Source: Alphaproteobacteria bacterium | Lineage (GTDB): Bacteria; Pseudomonadota; Alphaproteobacteria; Sphingomonadales; Emcibacteraceae | Direction of reading: 5' to 3' | Length of the DNA stretch: 64,000 nucleotides | Assembly: GCA_030428615.1 (NCBI GenBank) | Contig: JAUIDN010000006.1 | Span: 62,001-126,000, forward strand | Shown here: positions 33,768 through 43,481 of the stretch, piece by piece | Layout of the letters: each line of letters begins with the position of its first letter | How positions within the stretch are numbered: position 1 is the stretch's first letter | Notes under the pieces: model-generated | Told to the model about the DNA's origin: nothing | Database searches by the model: none | What the model saw: only the letters and a program-made list of their open reading frames with translations | Translations under genes and position numbers: made by a program

Positions 33768-34193
33768 ATGATTAATCATGAATTCACGGCCGAAAGCCTT
33801 AAATTACAGGCAAAACGCCTGAGAAACTACCTTACCACCAAAGACATTGATTTAAGCCACAGCACTATACTTGAAGCGCTTGCCCATCAATATGGCTATC
33901 GTGACTGGAATGTGCTTTCGTCCAAACTCGCGGAACCATGCTGGCCATCCGTCGGTGAACGGGTCACGGGCACTTATTTGGGGCACCATTTTAACGGTAT
34001 CGTGCGTTCCGTACATATCACCAAAAATGAAGGCATCCGCCGATTTCATTTTCAGTTTGATAAACCGGTTGATGTGGTGAAATCCGAACATTTCAGCAAT
34101 TTTCGAAAACGCGTTTCCGCCGATCTGAATAAAACCCTCAGGAGCGTAAACAGCAAAGGTGAAATTGATGATATTCTGGTTTTAAGTAACTGA
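33768..34193 (+). CDS. Small glyoxalase-superfamily-type protein
   Basis: 141 residues from the ATG at 33768 with GGAG 7-8 nt upstream. The frame continues up to a TTG at 33627 that also has AAGG 8 nt upstream, so a 188-residue form is possible, but the extra part looks non-conserved. The N-terminal region (ESLKLQAKRLRNYL, then LSHSTILEALAHQYGYRDWNVLSS) matches the small proteins annotated as glyoxalase superfamily (Glyoxalase_8), often fused or paired to VOC domains. The remaining 80 residues look like a small beta domain with GTYLGHHFNGIV. Function unknown. A terminator follows at 34200. Confidence 0.65.
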   Translation: MINHEFTAESLKLQAKRLRNYLTTKDIDLSHSTILEALAHQYGYRDWNVLSSKLAEPCWPSVGERVTGTYLGHHFNGIVRSVHITKNEGIRRFHFQFDKPVDVVKSEHFSNFRKRVSADLNKTLRSVNSKGEIDDILVLSN

Positions 34194-34199
34194 CGAATT

Positions 34200-34234
34200 A
34201 AACCGGGGAATTTCAACAATTCCCCCGGTTTTTT
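34200..34234 (+). terminator. Intrinsic terminator
   Basis: AAACCGGGGAATT and AATTCCCCCGGTTT form a stem of about 13 bp with a single extra C bulged and a short loop, followed by six T (34229-34234). It ends the glyoxalase-superfamily gene and sits 17 nt from the 3' end of the convergent amidohydrolase gene. Confidence 0.85.
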
Positions 34235-34250
34235 CACAATCAATCGATCT

Positions 34251-35945
34251 CTATCGACGATAGGTTACTTTGCCATCCACAATAGTCATGACCGTTTCAC
34301 TATCCATGATTCCAATCGGGTCAATTTGCATCCAGTCTTTATCAAAGATTGAAAAATCAGCCTTTTTTCCGACTTCAATCGTGCCGCGGATTTTTTCCTG
34401 AAACGCGGCCTGCGCGGCCCAAAGCGTCATGGTCTTAAGCGCCTGGTCATGGCTCAGCTTTTCTTCGATATGCCAGTCATCGTTATAAAAGCCGTTAAAG
34501 TCGGTCCGCTGCACAAGGGAGAAAAATTCAACCCGCGGGTCGCCCACTTCCACCGGTGCATCAGTCCCGGCAGAAAAGCGGATGCCCTGATCAATCAATG
34601 ATTTCCAGAGATATGAATATTTAAGCCGTTCCGACCCGATCCGTGCCGGTGCAAAATAAAGATCTCCTTTCACAGTGGAGGCTTCCACAACGGCAATAAT
34701 ATCAAGATCTAGATAACGTTTCTGATCATCCGGATGGGTCATTTGCGCGTGTTCAATCCGCCAGCGTGGGTCCGCGTCCACCCGTTCTGTGACAGGCACC
34801 GCGTTAAATGCTTCTTCGTATAGATCAAGAACGAAACGGTTTGCATAATCACCGATAGCATGGGTTTCGATCTGAACCCCTTTTTTAAGGGCTTCTATCA
34901 TCACAGGAAGGGCTTGATCATGGTCAATAAGCTGAAGCCCCTTTCCTTCTGCATCATCATACGGCTCTAGCAATGCCGCGCCTCGGCTGCCCAACGCGCC
35001 ATCGGCGAAATACTTGATCCCCTTGATATCAATCATATTATCCGGTGAAATTTCCGGCCCGCGGTCAAGAAGCTTGCGTGCTTCATCCCCCATATTCATA
35101 GCATAATAAATGCGTGTCTTCAGGTTTCCTTCTGAATGAATTTCTTTAATGATATCAATATCCGCATAGGTTCCACCCGCCTGCTGGACCTGTGCCCAAC
35201 CCATGCGGGACATAAAATCAAATCCGGCTTGAAGCGATCTTTTATCCTGGTCCCGGCTTGGCGCGGGAATATGACGACGGATTAAATCCATCGCATTATC
35301 AATAAACATACCTGTCGGCTCGCCGTTTTCATCACGCAGGATTTGCCCCCCTTCCGGGTCGGGTGTGTCGCGGGTGATACCTGCAATTTCCATTGCTTTG
35401 CTGTTGGCAACAATCGAATGTTCCCCGGCGCGGTTTGCCACAACCGGGTTATTGGGACTAAACGGGTCAAGATCATCTTTATTTAAAAAGCGATTTTCCG
35501 TCCACTTCTTTTCAATCCAACCAACACCGACAACCCATTCCCCTTCGGGGGTGTTTTCGACATATTCCCTGATTTTCGCAACCGTTTCACCAAGGTCATC
35601 AATCCCCTGAAGATTAAGGCCAAGCTCCCGTTGACCAATCCATTTAATATGAACATGCGCGTCTGTAAGTCCGGGAAAAACAGTATTGCCTGCCATATCA
35701 AGCACTTCGGTATTTTCACCAGTGAAAGCAGCAACGTCTGCGTTTGAGCCGACAAAAATAATTTCATCACCCTTTATTGCCACCGCTTCGGCGGTCCATT
35801 GGTCATCATTCGCCGTGTAAATGGTCGCGTTATTAATCACCATATCGGCCGCATTTTCCGGGTCAACGCCGTCTGCCTGCCGATAAAAGAAAATGATGTA
35901 GATAATAATCGCGGCTATTGCGGCGATAATGATTTTATTTCTCAT
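34251..35945 (-). CDS. YtcJ-like amidohydrolase, membrane-anchored (paralogue 2)
   Basis: 564 residues from the ATG at 35945, which overlaps the end of the upstream paralogue by 11 nt and has GGAAAG upstream. An N-terminal hydrophobic anchor (about 5-21) is followed by the amidohydrolase-3 fold: metal motif DAHVH (about 94-98), KYFADGALGSRGAAL, the HAIGD motif (THAIGD), WRIEHAQ, and the C-terminal SAGTDAPVE. These enzymes hydrolyse amide or N-formyl bonds. The segment that in paralogue 1 and in most family members reads QPSH reads EAST here, so activity may differ. Second gene of the pair. Confidence 0.85.
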   Translation of the reverse strand: MRNKIIIAAIAAIIIYIIFFYRQADGVDPENAADMVINNATIYTANDDQWTAEAVAIKGDEIIFVGSNADVAAFTGENTEVLDMAGNTVFPGLTDAHVHIKWIGQRELGLNLQGIDDLGETVAKIREYVENTPEGEWVVGVGWIEKKWTENRFLNKDDLDPFSPNNPVVANRAGEHSIVANSKAMEIAGITRDTPDPEGGQILRDENGEPTGMFIDNAMDLIRRHIPAPSRDQDKRSLQAGFDFMSRMGWAQVQQAGGTYADIDIIKEIHSEGNLKTRIYYAMNMGDEARKLLDRGPEISPDNMIDIKGIKYFADGALGSRGAALLEPYDDAEGKGLQLIDHDQALPVMIEALKKGVQIETHAIGDYANRFVLDLYEEAFNAVPVTERVDADPRWRIEHAQMTHPDDQKRYLDLDIIAVVEASTVKGDLYFAPARIGSERLKYSYLWKSLIDQGIRFSAGTDAPVEVGDPRVEFFSLVQRTDFNGFYNDDWHIEEKLSHDQALKTMTLWAAQAAFQEKIRGTIEVGKKADFSIFDKDWMQIDPIGIMDSETVMTIVDGKVTYRR

Positions 35946-37629
35946 AGGTAATCTTTCCGCCAACAATGGTCATTAAATTTTCACTGGTTAAAATATCTGC
36001 TTCCGGGATCGTCATCCAGTCACGATCAAATACCGTGAAATCAGCATACTTGCCCACTTCAACGCTACCCCGCAGATTTTCCTGAAACGCGCCATACGCG
36101 GGCCAGATCGTAAACATTTTAAGCGCTGTTTCCCGTGTTACCGCAAGTTCCGGATGCCATCCTTCTCCCGATGTACCGTCAAGGCGCTTACGCGCCACCG
36201 CCGCATAAAACTCGATACGCGGATCACCAAGTTCCACCGGCGCATCCGACCCGCCAAGGATCATAAGTCCCCGATCAACAAGCTGCTGCCACGGATATGA
36301 ATGTCCAAGCCGTTCTGGGCCAAGGCGGTCCGGCGCAAAATTAAGATCCCCGATCCCGTGGGATGGCTGCATCGACGGGATGATACCCAGATCAACAAAA
36401 CGCTGCTGATCTTCTGCGGGGATAATCTGCGCATGTTCAAGTCGCCAGCGTGGGTTTTTCACCGCCCATTCGTCCTTCGGGACACCATTGAATGCTTCTT
36501 CGTACCAGTCAAGAAGCGAACGCACCGCGCGGTCACCAATAACATGGGTTTCCACCTGCAACCCCTTGCGCAACGCGTCACGCAATATCGGTTCAAGTTC
36601 CTCTTTTGTTGTGCGATTCATAAAACCGTTATGGTCGGCATCCGCATAATTTTCAATCAGCGCTGCCCCACGGGAGCCAAGTGTCCCGTCAATATAGACC
36701 TTTATCCCGCGAAGGTCGAACATATCATCATCCGTTACTTCCCGACCGCGTTCAAGGATTGTTGCCGCCTCCATCACATTTGCCGCCGCATATATACGGG
36801 TTGACATACCGCCTTCTGCGTGGATTTCCTTCATGATTTCGACCTGTTCATACGGCATGCCCGCGTCCTGGGTTTGTGTCCAGCCAAGCTTCGCATTTTC
36901 ATACATACCCTGGGTCAGACTGTCTTTGATATATTCCTTTGTTTCAGGTGGAATGATGCTTCTGAAAATTTCCATAGCGGTTGCAAGGACATATCCGTTG
37001 GGTGTACCGTCCGCATCACGTTCAAATTTACCGCCGGTCGGATCGGGCGTGTCTTTGGTCACACCGGCCAGTTCCAGTGCCTTACTGTTCACGAGCGCGG
37101 ATACCCCGTCCGCACGCGGCATAAACAGCGGTTTATTCGCCGTGAACGGGTCAACATCATGTTTGGTCAGAAAACGTTCCTCATCGGTCCATTCCCGTTC
37201 GATCCAGCCACGACCCTGCACCCATTCGCCGTCAGACACATTTTCGGCAAATGCCTTGATGGCATCAACCGTTTCTTTTAATGTTCCAATCCCGAACAGG
37301 CTTAATGTCTTCGGGCGTTTTCCGACCCCTTCCACATGCTGGTGGCTGTCGGTAAGTCCCGCATAGACATATTTTCCCGCCATATCCATGATGCGTGCGT
37401 CCCCGCACATATATTTTTCAGCGTCCGCATTGCTGCCGACAAAAATAATTTTATCGCCAAGTGTCGCGACGGCCTCCGCTGTCCATTGGTTATCATTTGC
37501 CGTGTAAATGGTTGTATTATACATCACCATATCTGCTGGCTCGCAGACCGCTTCCACCTCGGTGTCCTGACCACACCCCGAAACCATCAACATTAATGCC
37601 GCAATTCCACAAAAATTTCTGAACTTCAT
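35935..37629 (-). CDS. YtcJ-like amidohydrolase lipoprotein (paralogue 1)
   Basis: 564 residues with a lipoprotein signal (VSGC lipobox, Cys19). The amidohydrolase-3 motifs are complete: DSHQH (about 97-101), KVYIDGTLGSRGAAL, THVIGD, WRLEHAQ, SMQPSHGIGD and GGSDAPVE. Predicted to be an outer-envelope or periplasmic hydrolase of N-acyl or amide compounds. It is a full-length paralogue of the gene downstream and overlaps it by 11 nt, a tandem duplication with coupled translation. Confidence 0.86.
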   Translation of the reverse strand: MKFRNFCGIAALMLMVSGCGQDTEVEAVCEPADMVMYNTTIYTANDNQWTAEAVATLGDKIIFVGSNADAEKYMCGDARIMDMAGKYVYAGLTDSHQHVEGVGKRPKTLSLFGIGTLKETVDAIKAFAENVSDGEWVQGRGWIEREWTDEERFLTKHDVDPFTANKPLFMPRADGVSALVNSKALELAGVTKDTPDPTGGKFERDADGTPNGYVLATAMEIFRSIIPPETKEYIKDSLTQGMYENAKLGWTQTQDAGMPYEQVEIMKEIHAEGGMSTRIYAAANVMEAATILERGREVTDDDMFDLRGIKVYIDGTLGSRGAALIENYADADHNGFMNRTTKEELEPILRDALRKGLQVETHVIGDRAVRSLLDWYEEAFNGVPKDEWAVKNPRWRLEHAQIIPAEDQQRFVDLGIIPSMQPSHGIGDLNFAPDRLGPERLGHSYPWQQLVDRGLMILGGSDAPVELGDPRIEFYAAVARKRLDGTSGEGWHPELAVTRETALKMFTIWPAYGAFQENLRGSVEVGKYADFTVFDRDWMTIPEADILTSENLMTIVGGKITYEK

Positions 37630-37732
37630 TTATTCTTCCTGTTATTTTATTTTCTGAAAAACAATATTCGGATATTGGTTTTTAAATATTTCCTTCATTT
37701 TCCCCTAAAACATTAAGAAGGATTTGAAAGAC

Positions 37733-38419
37733 ATGCAAGGGAATTTAAATTGGCGGGATATTCAATCGGATCTGCTTGAAAACGGATTTACCCGATTATC
37801 CGGTGTACTTGGTCCGCAAAGCTGCGATGATTTAATTGCCGCCTATGAGGATGACATTTACCGCAGTACCATTGATATGAAACGATATAATTTCGGCCGC
37901 GGCGAATATAAATATTATTCATATCCCTTACCCCAACTTATTACGGCGCTTAGAACATATTTTTATAAACATCTGCGCCCTGTCGCAATTGAATGGTCGG
38001 CGCGGTTAAAAACAGATTTTAATTATCCCGAACAACACAACGACTACCTTAAAATATGTCTCAAACATGGTCAGCAACGACCAACACCGCTTATCCTTAA
38101 ATACGGACCTGGTGATTATAATACCCTTCATCAGGATCTATATGGTGAAATTCACTTCCCATATCAGGCCGCGATCATGCTTTCCGACAAAGACGATTAT
38201 ACCGGTGGCGAATTTACGTTGGTTGAGCAACGGCCGAGAATGCAGTCGGTTGCCCATGTCCAGACGCTTAATAAAGGTGATGCGATCATTTTTGCCGTAA
38301 ATGAGTTTCCAAAAATAGGTAAGCGCGGTTATTATCGTGCTAAGTTACGTCATGGCGTCAGTGCCCTGAAAAACGGCAAACGCCATACACTTGGGATAAT
38401 TTTACATGATGCAAAATGA
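37733..38419 (+). CDS. 2OG-Fe(II) oxygenase (Oxygenase-NA type)
   Basis: 228 residues from the ATG at 37733; AAGGA is 11 nt upstream, whereas a TTG at 37724 would be only 2-3 nt from it. The double-stranded beta-helix is marked by the iron ligands HxD in NTLHQDLYGE and the distal His in LRHGVSAL with RHTLGIILHDA beyond it, and by LILKYGPGDYN before. The protein family often lies next to ada or alkB in alphaproteobacteria. Its 3' end overlaps alkB by 14 nt, so they form one transcript and it may act on alkylated nucleic acid or protein. Confidence 0.85.
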   Translation: MQGNLNWRDIQSDLLENGFTRLSGVLGPQSCDDLIAAYEDDIYRSTIDMKRYNFGRGEYKYYSYPLPQLITALRTYFYKHLRPVAIEWSARLKTDFNYPEQHNDYLKICLKHGQQRPTPLILKYGPGDYNTLHQDLYGEIHFPYQAAIMLSDKDDYTGGEFTLVEQRPRMQSVAHVQTLNKGDAIIFAVNEFPKIGKRGYYRAKLRHGVSALKNGKRHTLGIILHDAK

Positions 38420-39047
38420 CCTTTTCAGCGATATTTCCCCGGAAATGGAGGAACTTGCCCCCGGTATCTTTCTGTTTCAACGCTACGTGGATGAAACAGA
38501 AATTTTCAACATTGTAAATTACGCCCGGGCAGAAGCGCCCATCCGGCATATGATCACCCCCGGCGGCAAAAAAATAAATGTATCCGGCGTTAGCATGGGC
38601 GATGCGGGATGGTATTCTGACCGGCGTGGATACAGATACGAAAAAACCGACCCGCTGAGCGGTAAACCCTGGCCAAAGATACCGGATGATATCGGCGAAA
38701 TAGTAACCATCGCGGCGGCGAAGGCAGGGTTTAATAATTTTGTCCCCGATAGCTGCTTTATCAATTGTTATGAACCCGGTGTGCGCCTCACCGCCCATAT
38801 TGATCAGGACGAGGTTGATTTTTCGAAGCCGATTGTATCCATTTCCCTCGGCGTCAGCGCCATATTCCAGGTATTTGGTGAAAAACGTGGCGGTAAAGCC
38901 ATGAATATCCCACTCCATTCGGGGGATCTTCTTATCTTCGGCGGTCCGGCCCGTCGTCATTATCATGGTGTTAAAAAAATTGAAACCCAAAGTCACCCGC
39001 TTACCGGAGATAAAAGATACAATCTGACTTTTCGTAAGGCACTTTAA
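38406..39047 (+). CDS. alkB: AlkB, DNA/RNA alkylation repair dioxygenase
   Basis: 213 residues. The iron triad is H131-x-D133 (AHIDQDE) and H187 (HYHGVKK), and the 2-oxoglutarate-binding arginines fall in RYNLTFR (204 and 210). The N-terminal nucleotide-recognition region includes GGKKINVSGVSMGDAGWY. It oxidatively removes methyl groups from 1-methyladenine and 3-methylcytosine. It overlaps the 2OG oxygenase gene by 14 nt. ada lies 5 kb away on the other strand and could activate this unit. Confidence 0.92.
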   Translation: MMQNDLFSDISPEMEELAPGIFLFQRYVDETEIFNIVNYARAEAPIRHMITPGGKKINVSGVSMGDAGWYSDRRGYRYEKTDPLSGKPWPKIPDDIGEIVTIAAAKAGFNNFVPDSCFINCYEPGVRLTAHIDQDEVDFSKPIVSISLGVSAIFQVFGEKRGGKAMNIPLHSGDLLIFGGPARRHYHGVKKIETQSHPLTGDKRYNLTFRKAL

Positions 39048-39143
39048 AATAACAAAAAAATACTCCAGTCACATTTTCAACATGTTTATACAGTTCAATT
39101 CATGTATAATAATTATTTAACAATCACATGACACAATTGGGGC

Positions 39144-39968
39144 ATGGTTATCAGGAAACTTAAATATATTCTTCTCGGTTGCTTTTGTTTTTGTGCCTGT
39201 CAATTCGCGACTGCACAGGAAACAGAGGAAGAAAATGATGAAGGCTTATGGAACTATAAGCGCTTCCTGCTGGATGAAAATGGGAAATGGTCGGTTGGCA
39301 CGGGTGCAATCATCCGGAATTCGCCCTTTCGCGGCGAAAAAGTTTCCGTTTTTCCGTTTCCAATCGTTGATTACAGCAGTAAGAACCTCTTTATCCGAGA
39401 AATGAAGGCCGGATACCACATTATCCATGTCGACGATCCCTATAAGGGCGGTGTATTTTTTGACACATTTCTTGGTGCAAGAATGCGTCCCGGCGACGCG
39501 AGGCGAAAATTTTCAATCGACGCTGGCCTGCGAGCGGGGTATCAGCATCCGTTCGGTTCAGTTGCCGCATCATTTTCGCAGGATATAACCAGCGCTTCAG
39601 GCGGCAAGGAAGCCAGCGTTTCCTATAGCTTCACATTTTTAAACAAGAATAAAAATTCAATAATCATTCCACGCCTGACCGTAACCTGGCAGGACAGAAA
39701 AATGGCCGATTATCTGTGGGGCATTTCGCAGGAAACAACCGACAAAATGATCGCCAACGGCGACGAAGTGATCCTTTCACCATACACCATAAATAAGTCC
39801 GTCATCAATTACAGCGCCGGAATTATCCATATATATAAATTTGACGACCACTGGAACAGCATCCTCGGTGCTCAGGTCGCATTGCTCGACGATAAAATCA
39901 TGGACAACCCCGGCATTGAACGACGGTTGGATTATTCATTCATTGTCGGCGCGGCTTACACTTTTTAA
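39144..39968 (+). CDS. MipA/OmpV-family outer-membrane protein
   Basis: 274 residues: signal peptide (to about ATAQ), then a beta-barrel with alternating hydrophobic strands and a C-terminal aromatic (AYTF) as in outer-membrane proteins. Motifs such as VGTGAIIRNSPFRGEK, FPFPIVDYSSKNLF and RAGYQHPFG are typical of MipA/OmpV. Family members scaffold murein synthesis or transport small molecules. A second, diverged member lies at 58405. Confidence 0.85.
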   Translation: MVIRKLKYILLGCFCFCACQFATAQETEEENDEGLWNYKRFLLDENGKWSVGTGAIIRNSPFRGEKVSVFPFPIVDYSSKNLFIREMKAGYHIIHVDDPYKGGVFFDTFLGARMRPGDARRKFSIDAGLRAGYQHPFGSVAASFSQDITSASGGKEASVSYSFTFLNKNKNSIIIPRLTVTWQDRKMADYLWGISQETTDKMIANGDEVILSPYTINKSVINYSAGIIHIYKFDDHWNSILGAQVALLDDKIMDNPGIERRLDYSFIVGAAYTF

Positions 39969-39990
39969 CGCAAATCGCTATACGCTTAAA

Positions 39991-40449
39991 TTAATAAGGC
40001 ATGTAAACGGTCGGCGTGTATGGCTCCAGTTCATATTGACTTTGAACGAAGGCAACAATGTCAATCAATTCATCCACGGTCATGATTGAATTATAATTAC
40101 GCATCATCGATTGTTGAGCATCAGGCGCGGGTGTCATTCTATATTGTTCGGAAACCTTATGTGACGGGTTGATGATGGACGTCACAAGCTCCCCATAAGT
40201 CTTGATCTGTGTTGTTTTACCGCCAAGATGGACATTCATAATCGGGTCAATCCCTTCCGGCGCATTCATGTCATCCTCATTTCCCGCAACGGTGTGACAA
40301 TCAATGCAACGAAATTCAACAAAATATTGTCGACCGTATTCTACGTTTCCGTCAGGCAGAGTAAACCCTCGAGAAGATTTCGGTCCGTAATCGCAGGATG
40401 CCAGCATTAAAAGCATCATTGCGGTGAATATTGTTCCAATAATTTTCAT
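39991..40449 (-). CDS. Class I c-type cytochrome lipoprotein
   Basis: 152 residues. Lipobox LASC (Cys19) then a mono-heme domain with CIDCH (about 48-52) and a likely axial Met in the second half (SIMTVDEL). The C-terminal helix has ELIDIVAFVQSQYE as in cytochrome c. It would be anchored at the membrane and carry electrons in the periplasm; no oxidase or dehydrogenase gene is adjacent. AAGGGA abuts the ATG. Confidence 0.88.
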   Translation of the reverse strand: MKIIGTIFTAMMLLMLASCDYGPKSSRGFTLPDGNVEYGRQYFVEFRCIDCHTVAGNEDDMNAPEGIDPIMNVHLGGKTTQIKTYGELVTSIINPSHKVSEQYRMTPAPDAQQSMMRNYNSIMTVDELIDIVAFVQSQYELEPYTPTVYMPY

Positions 40450-40683
40450 TCCCTTGTCCTTTCAACATATTTTGCATAAACATTTATTTGCGCGATTATA
40501 ACATTATTTAGGTGGTTGGTAATGACTCTGATCAATTTTTTGTAAAAACATTTAACTAAATGGCAACGAAAATAACAGGCGACAAGCTAACCCGCTGGAC
40601 GGGCAGACATTCCCCGTCTAAGATATAAAAAAACGAATAGATCAGGAGCAATCCATATAATTAAGTAAAATAAGGGAAAAATC

Positions 40684-42465
40684 ATGTCTACGGGGTTACT
40701 GGCGGTATTATCGCTTCTGCCGATCATTTCAGTTGCAGTGTTTCTGGTGCTACTTCGCTGGCCCGCCAGCCGGGCAATGCCCATTTGTTATCTTGTGGCT
40801 CTCGCGCTGGCACTTTTGGTTTGGCAGGTCCCATTCGTAAAGGTAATGGCAGCATCCTTCAATGGGCTCGTTGATGCAATTGAGCTTATTTACATTATCT
40901 TTGGGGCCATCCTTCTTTTAAACACGTTGCAGGAAAGCGGCGCACTCAGAACGATCCGCAAAGGTTTTTCAGACATCACACCTGACCGGCGCATTCAGGT
41001 GATTATCATTGCCTGGTTGTTCGGATCCTTCATTGAGGGGTCGGCGGGGTTTGGCACACCGGCGGCCGTTGTTGTGCCGCTCATGGTTGGGCTTGGCTTT
41101 CCTGCAATGGCAGCCGTTGTTGCCGGTATGATTATCCAAAGCACACCCGTGTCATTCGGTGCCCTTGGCACGCCGATGCTAACCGGTGTTTATACGGGCC
41201 TTTTCGGCGATGCCGAGGTACTCGCCTACTCCCAAAGTCTTGGTCTTGAATGGCTTGACTTTATAGCCTTTATAGCCGCCAAGGTCGCAATCCTGCATGC
41301 AGCAGCGGGAACCTTTATCCCGCTTATCCTCGTTTCGTGCATGACTTATTTTTTTGGAAAAAATAAATCCTTTGCCGAAGGGCTTAAAATATGGCGCTTT
41401 GCGCTGTTTGCCGCCCTCTCAATGACTATACCCTATCTTCTTGTGGCACAGTTTCTAGGACCTGAATTTCCTTCACTTTTTGGTGGCCTAATTGGGCTTG
41501 CCATCGTTGTGACAGCGGCCCGTGCTGGTTTTCTAATGCCAAAGGACGGCGATATTTGGGATTTCGAAGATAAGGACGATTGGAACCCGCATTGGATTGG
41601 CAAATTTGAAATCAGGGAAACCCAGATAGAAGGCAAATCAATGAAACTTGCAAAAGCATGGCTTCCTTATGTCATTGTCGCCGCCCTTCTGATACTTACG
41701 CGGTTGCCGCAACTCCCCTTTTCATCGATGCTTCGGGGCGAATTTTCTACATTTACACTAAGCAATATATTCGGCACCGACATCGGACAATCGATACAGC
41801 CGTTCTATACACCAGCAACGCTTTTTGTAACGGTTTCAATTATTACGTACTTCATTCATGGTATGGGCGGAAAATCTTATGCGCGTGCCTGGAAGACATC
41901 GGCAAAAACAATTATTTCCGCGGGTGCTGCGCTTGTCTTTACCGTGCCAATGGTGCAGGTTTTTTTGAATTCGGATGGCGGCGCGGCCGGTTATGATCAA
42001 ATGCCCATCGTCCTTACCGAAGGGGTTGCCGCACTGGCGGGAACAGCTTGGCCATTCTTTGCCACATTCATCGGAGGGCTCGGCGCCTTCGTCGCCGGAA
42101 GCAACACGGTCAGCAACATGATGTTTTCGCTGTTCCAGTTCGGTGTTGGGGAGAGAATAGCCGCCGATCCCACATGGATCGTCGCGCTTCAGGCGGTAGG
42201 CGGCGCTGCCGGTAATGTAATTTGCGTCCATAACGTAGTTGCCGCTTCCGCTGTTGTCGGGCTTATCGGTCGTGAAGGGGAAATCATCCGCAAAACGTTA
42301 CCCGTATTTCTTTATTACGCGCTTTTTACCGGTTCCATTGGATATGGCATTGTTTCATTCGGAAAAAGCGGCTTGTTGAATATCGGCTTTATAATTGCCG
42401 CGACCATGGTACTGACGGCTATTGCCATAATAATCCGGCATGGCAGCAGCGAGGACACACACTAA
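40684..42465 (+). CDS. lctP: L-lactate permease (LctP family)
   Basis: 593 residues with about 14-16 membrane helices. Family motifs are [21 protein letters not shown] (about 118-138, quoted only in part here), [15 protein letters not shown] and the C-terminal [20 protein letters not shown] plus [19 protein letters not shown]. It imports L-lactate, and some members glycolate, with protons. GGA lies 6-8 nt before the ATG. No lactate dehydrogenase gene is adjacent. The gap 40450-40683 upstream holds nothing recognisable. Confidence 0.93.
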   Translation: MSTGLLAVLSLLPIISVAVFLVLLRWPASRAMPICYLVALALALLVWQVPFVKVMAASFNGLVDAIELIYIIFGAILLLNTLQESGALRTIRKGFSDITPDRRIQVIIIAWLFGSFIEGSAGFGTPAAVVVPLMVGLGFPAMAAVVAGMIIQSTPVSFGALGTPMLTGVYTGLFGDAEVLAYSQSLGLEWLDFIAFIAAKVAILHAAAGTFIPLILVSCMTYFFGKNKSFAEGLKIWRFALFAALSMTIPYLLVAQFLGPEFPSLFGGLIGLAIVVTAARAGFLMPKDGDIWDFEDKDDWNPHWIGKFEIRETQIEGKSMKLAKAWLPYVIVAALLILTRLPQLPFSSMLRGEFSTFTLSNIFGTDIGQSIQPFYTPATLFVTVSIITYFIHGMGGKSYARAWKTSAKTIISAGAALVFTVPMVQVFLNSDGGAAGYDQMPIVLTEGVAALAGTAWPFFATFIGGLGAFVAGSNTVSNMMFSLFQFGVGERIAADPTWIVALQAVGGAAGNVICVHNVVAASAVVGLIGREGEIIRKTLPVFLYYALFTGSIGYGIVSFGKSGLLNIGFIIAATMVLTAIAIIIRHGSSEDTH

Positions 42466-42480
42466 AATTTTATTGGTTAG

Positions 42481-43374
42481 TCAAGGAACCTTGTTCATCG
42501 CAGCCAATGTACCGGGCAGAAGTGATTTTACATTCTCATCATCACTCTGCGATGCGTTTATATAAATTGCGGATAAAAATGCGGTGATATTATGTCGCTT
42601 CGCGAGCCCCGATTGTGAATTAAAAGCCTCTGCCCAATCATTAAGTTCCGGCCCCGGCCTCACTATGTCATTAAACCAGGTGGTCCATTCCGTTTCCTTA
42701 ATTTTCCCTTTCATTGCAATGAATATCACCGGCCGGGCAAGCCTCGCTGGTTCGCCATATGTATAAAAAACACCCTTTGGTGTAATCTGACTGGCGATTG
42801 CGTTAATTATTGCTCGGTGATGATCCACACCTATTTGATCATTCAGCGTAAGTTGCATAAGCAAATCTGCCGTATGCGCAACACCGTGCCGCCAGCCTTC
42901 ATCGCCATCAAATCCCCTATAGTCGTTAATCGATTTCAAATAACGGGTTCCGACTTTGACAATATCCGACCGTTCAAGTTCGGTCATATAAGGCTTAATC
43001 CTATCGGTTCTGGCGACTTCGGCGACGCAAAGTGCAGAAAAAGGTTTTAGAAACCCGTCTGGATCTGGCTTTTTCGGATTCAAAGCATTTTCACATTTTT
43101 CAAGAAGGCCGCGTTTGCCGCGATCACTAACACGTGCTCCCCGCAAAAGCACCACCAAACCTTCATAGGCGATCCCGTCCCTGATTTCGGAATCAGGGTT
43201 ACCAAGACAGTCCGCCAACAGCATCGAGAGCGCATCATCCGTCATTTCGGCATCCGGTTTGAATCCATTTTGCTTTAGGGCATCAAAGAATGCGCGGTCA
43301 TGTTTACCCGCCAGACATTCATTCGTTTGCTGACCATTGGAAGACGTTGTAAAAAGCGCCAACATGATAACCAT
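42481..43374 (-). CDS. Exported DUF2785 protein
   Basis: 297 residues. A short hydrophobic N-terminus (ending SSNGQQ) looks like a signal peptide whose first part is cut: the same frame stays open upstream and would add a Lys-containing n-region if a non-ATG codon near 43420 were used. The DUF2785 hallmark DYRGFDGDEGWRHGVAHTADLL is at about 148-170, with Y-GEPARLARP later. HEAT-like helical repeats are expected. Function is not established. Confidence 0.8.
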   Translation of the reverse strand: MVIMLALFTTSSNGQQTNECLAGKHDRAFFDALKQNGFKPDAEMTDDALSMLLADCLGNPDSEIRDGIAYEGLVVLLRGARVSDRGKRGLLEKCENALNPKKPDPDGFLKPFSALCVAEVARTDRIKPYMTELERSDIVKVGTRYLKSINDYRGFDGDEGWRHGVAHTADLLMQLTLNDQIGVDHHRAIINAIASQITPKGVFYTYGEPARLARPVIFIAMKGKIKETEWTTWFNDIVRPGPELNDWAEAFNSQSGLAKRHNITAFLSAIYINASQSDDENVKSLLPGTLAAMNKVP

Positions 43375-43481
43375 ACCAACGCATAAAAATGCGGGATTTG
43401 TTTTACTTTGAATATGAATGTTCAGTTTCCCTTATCATCCGATTGTATCATTTTAACATTACCCCAAAATCAAAAATAAAT

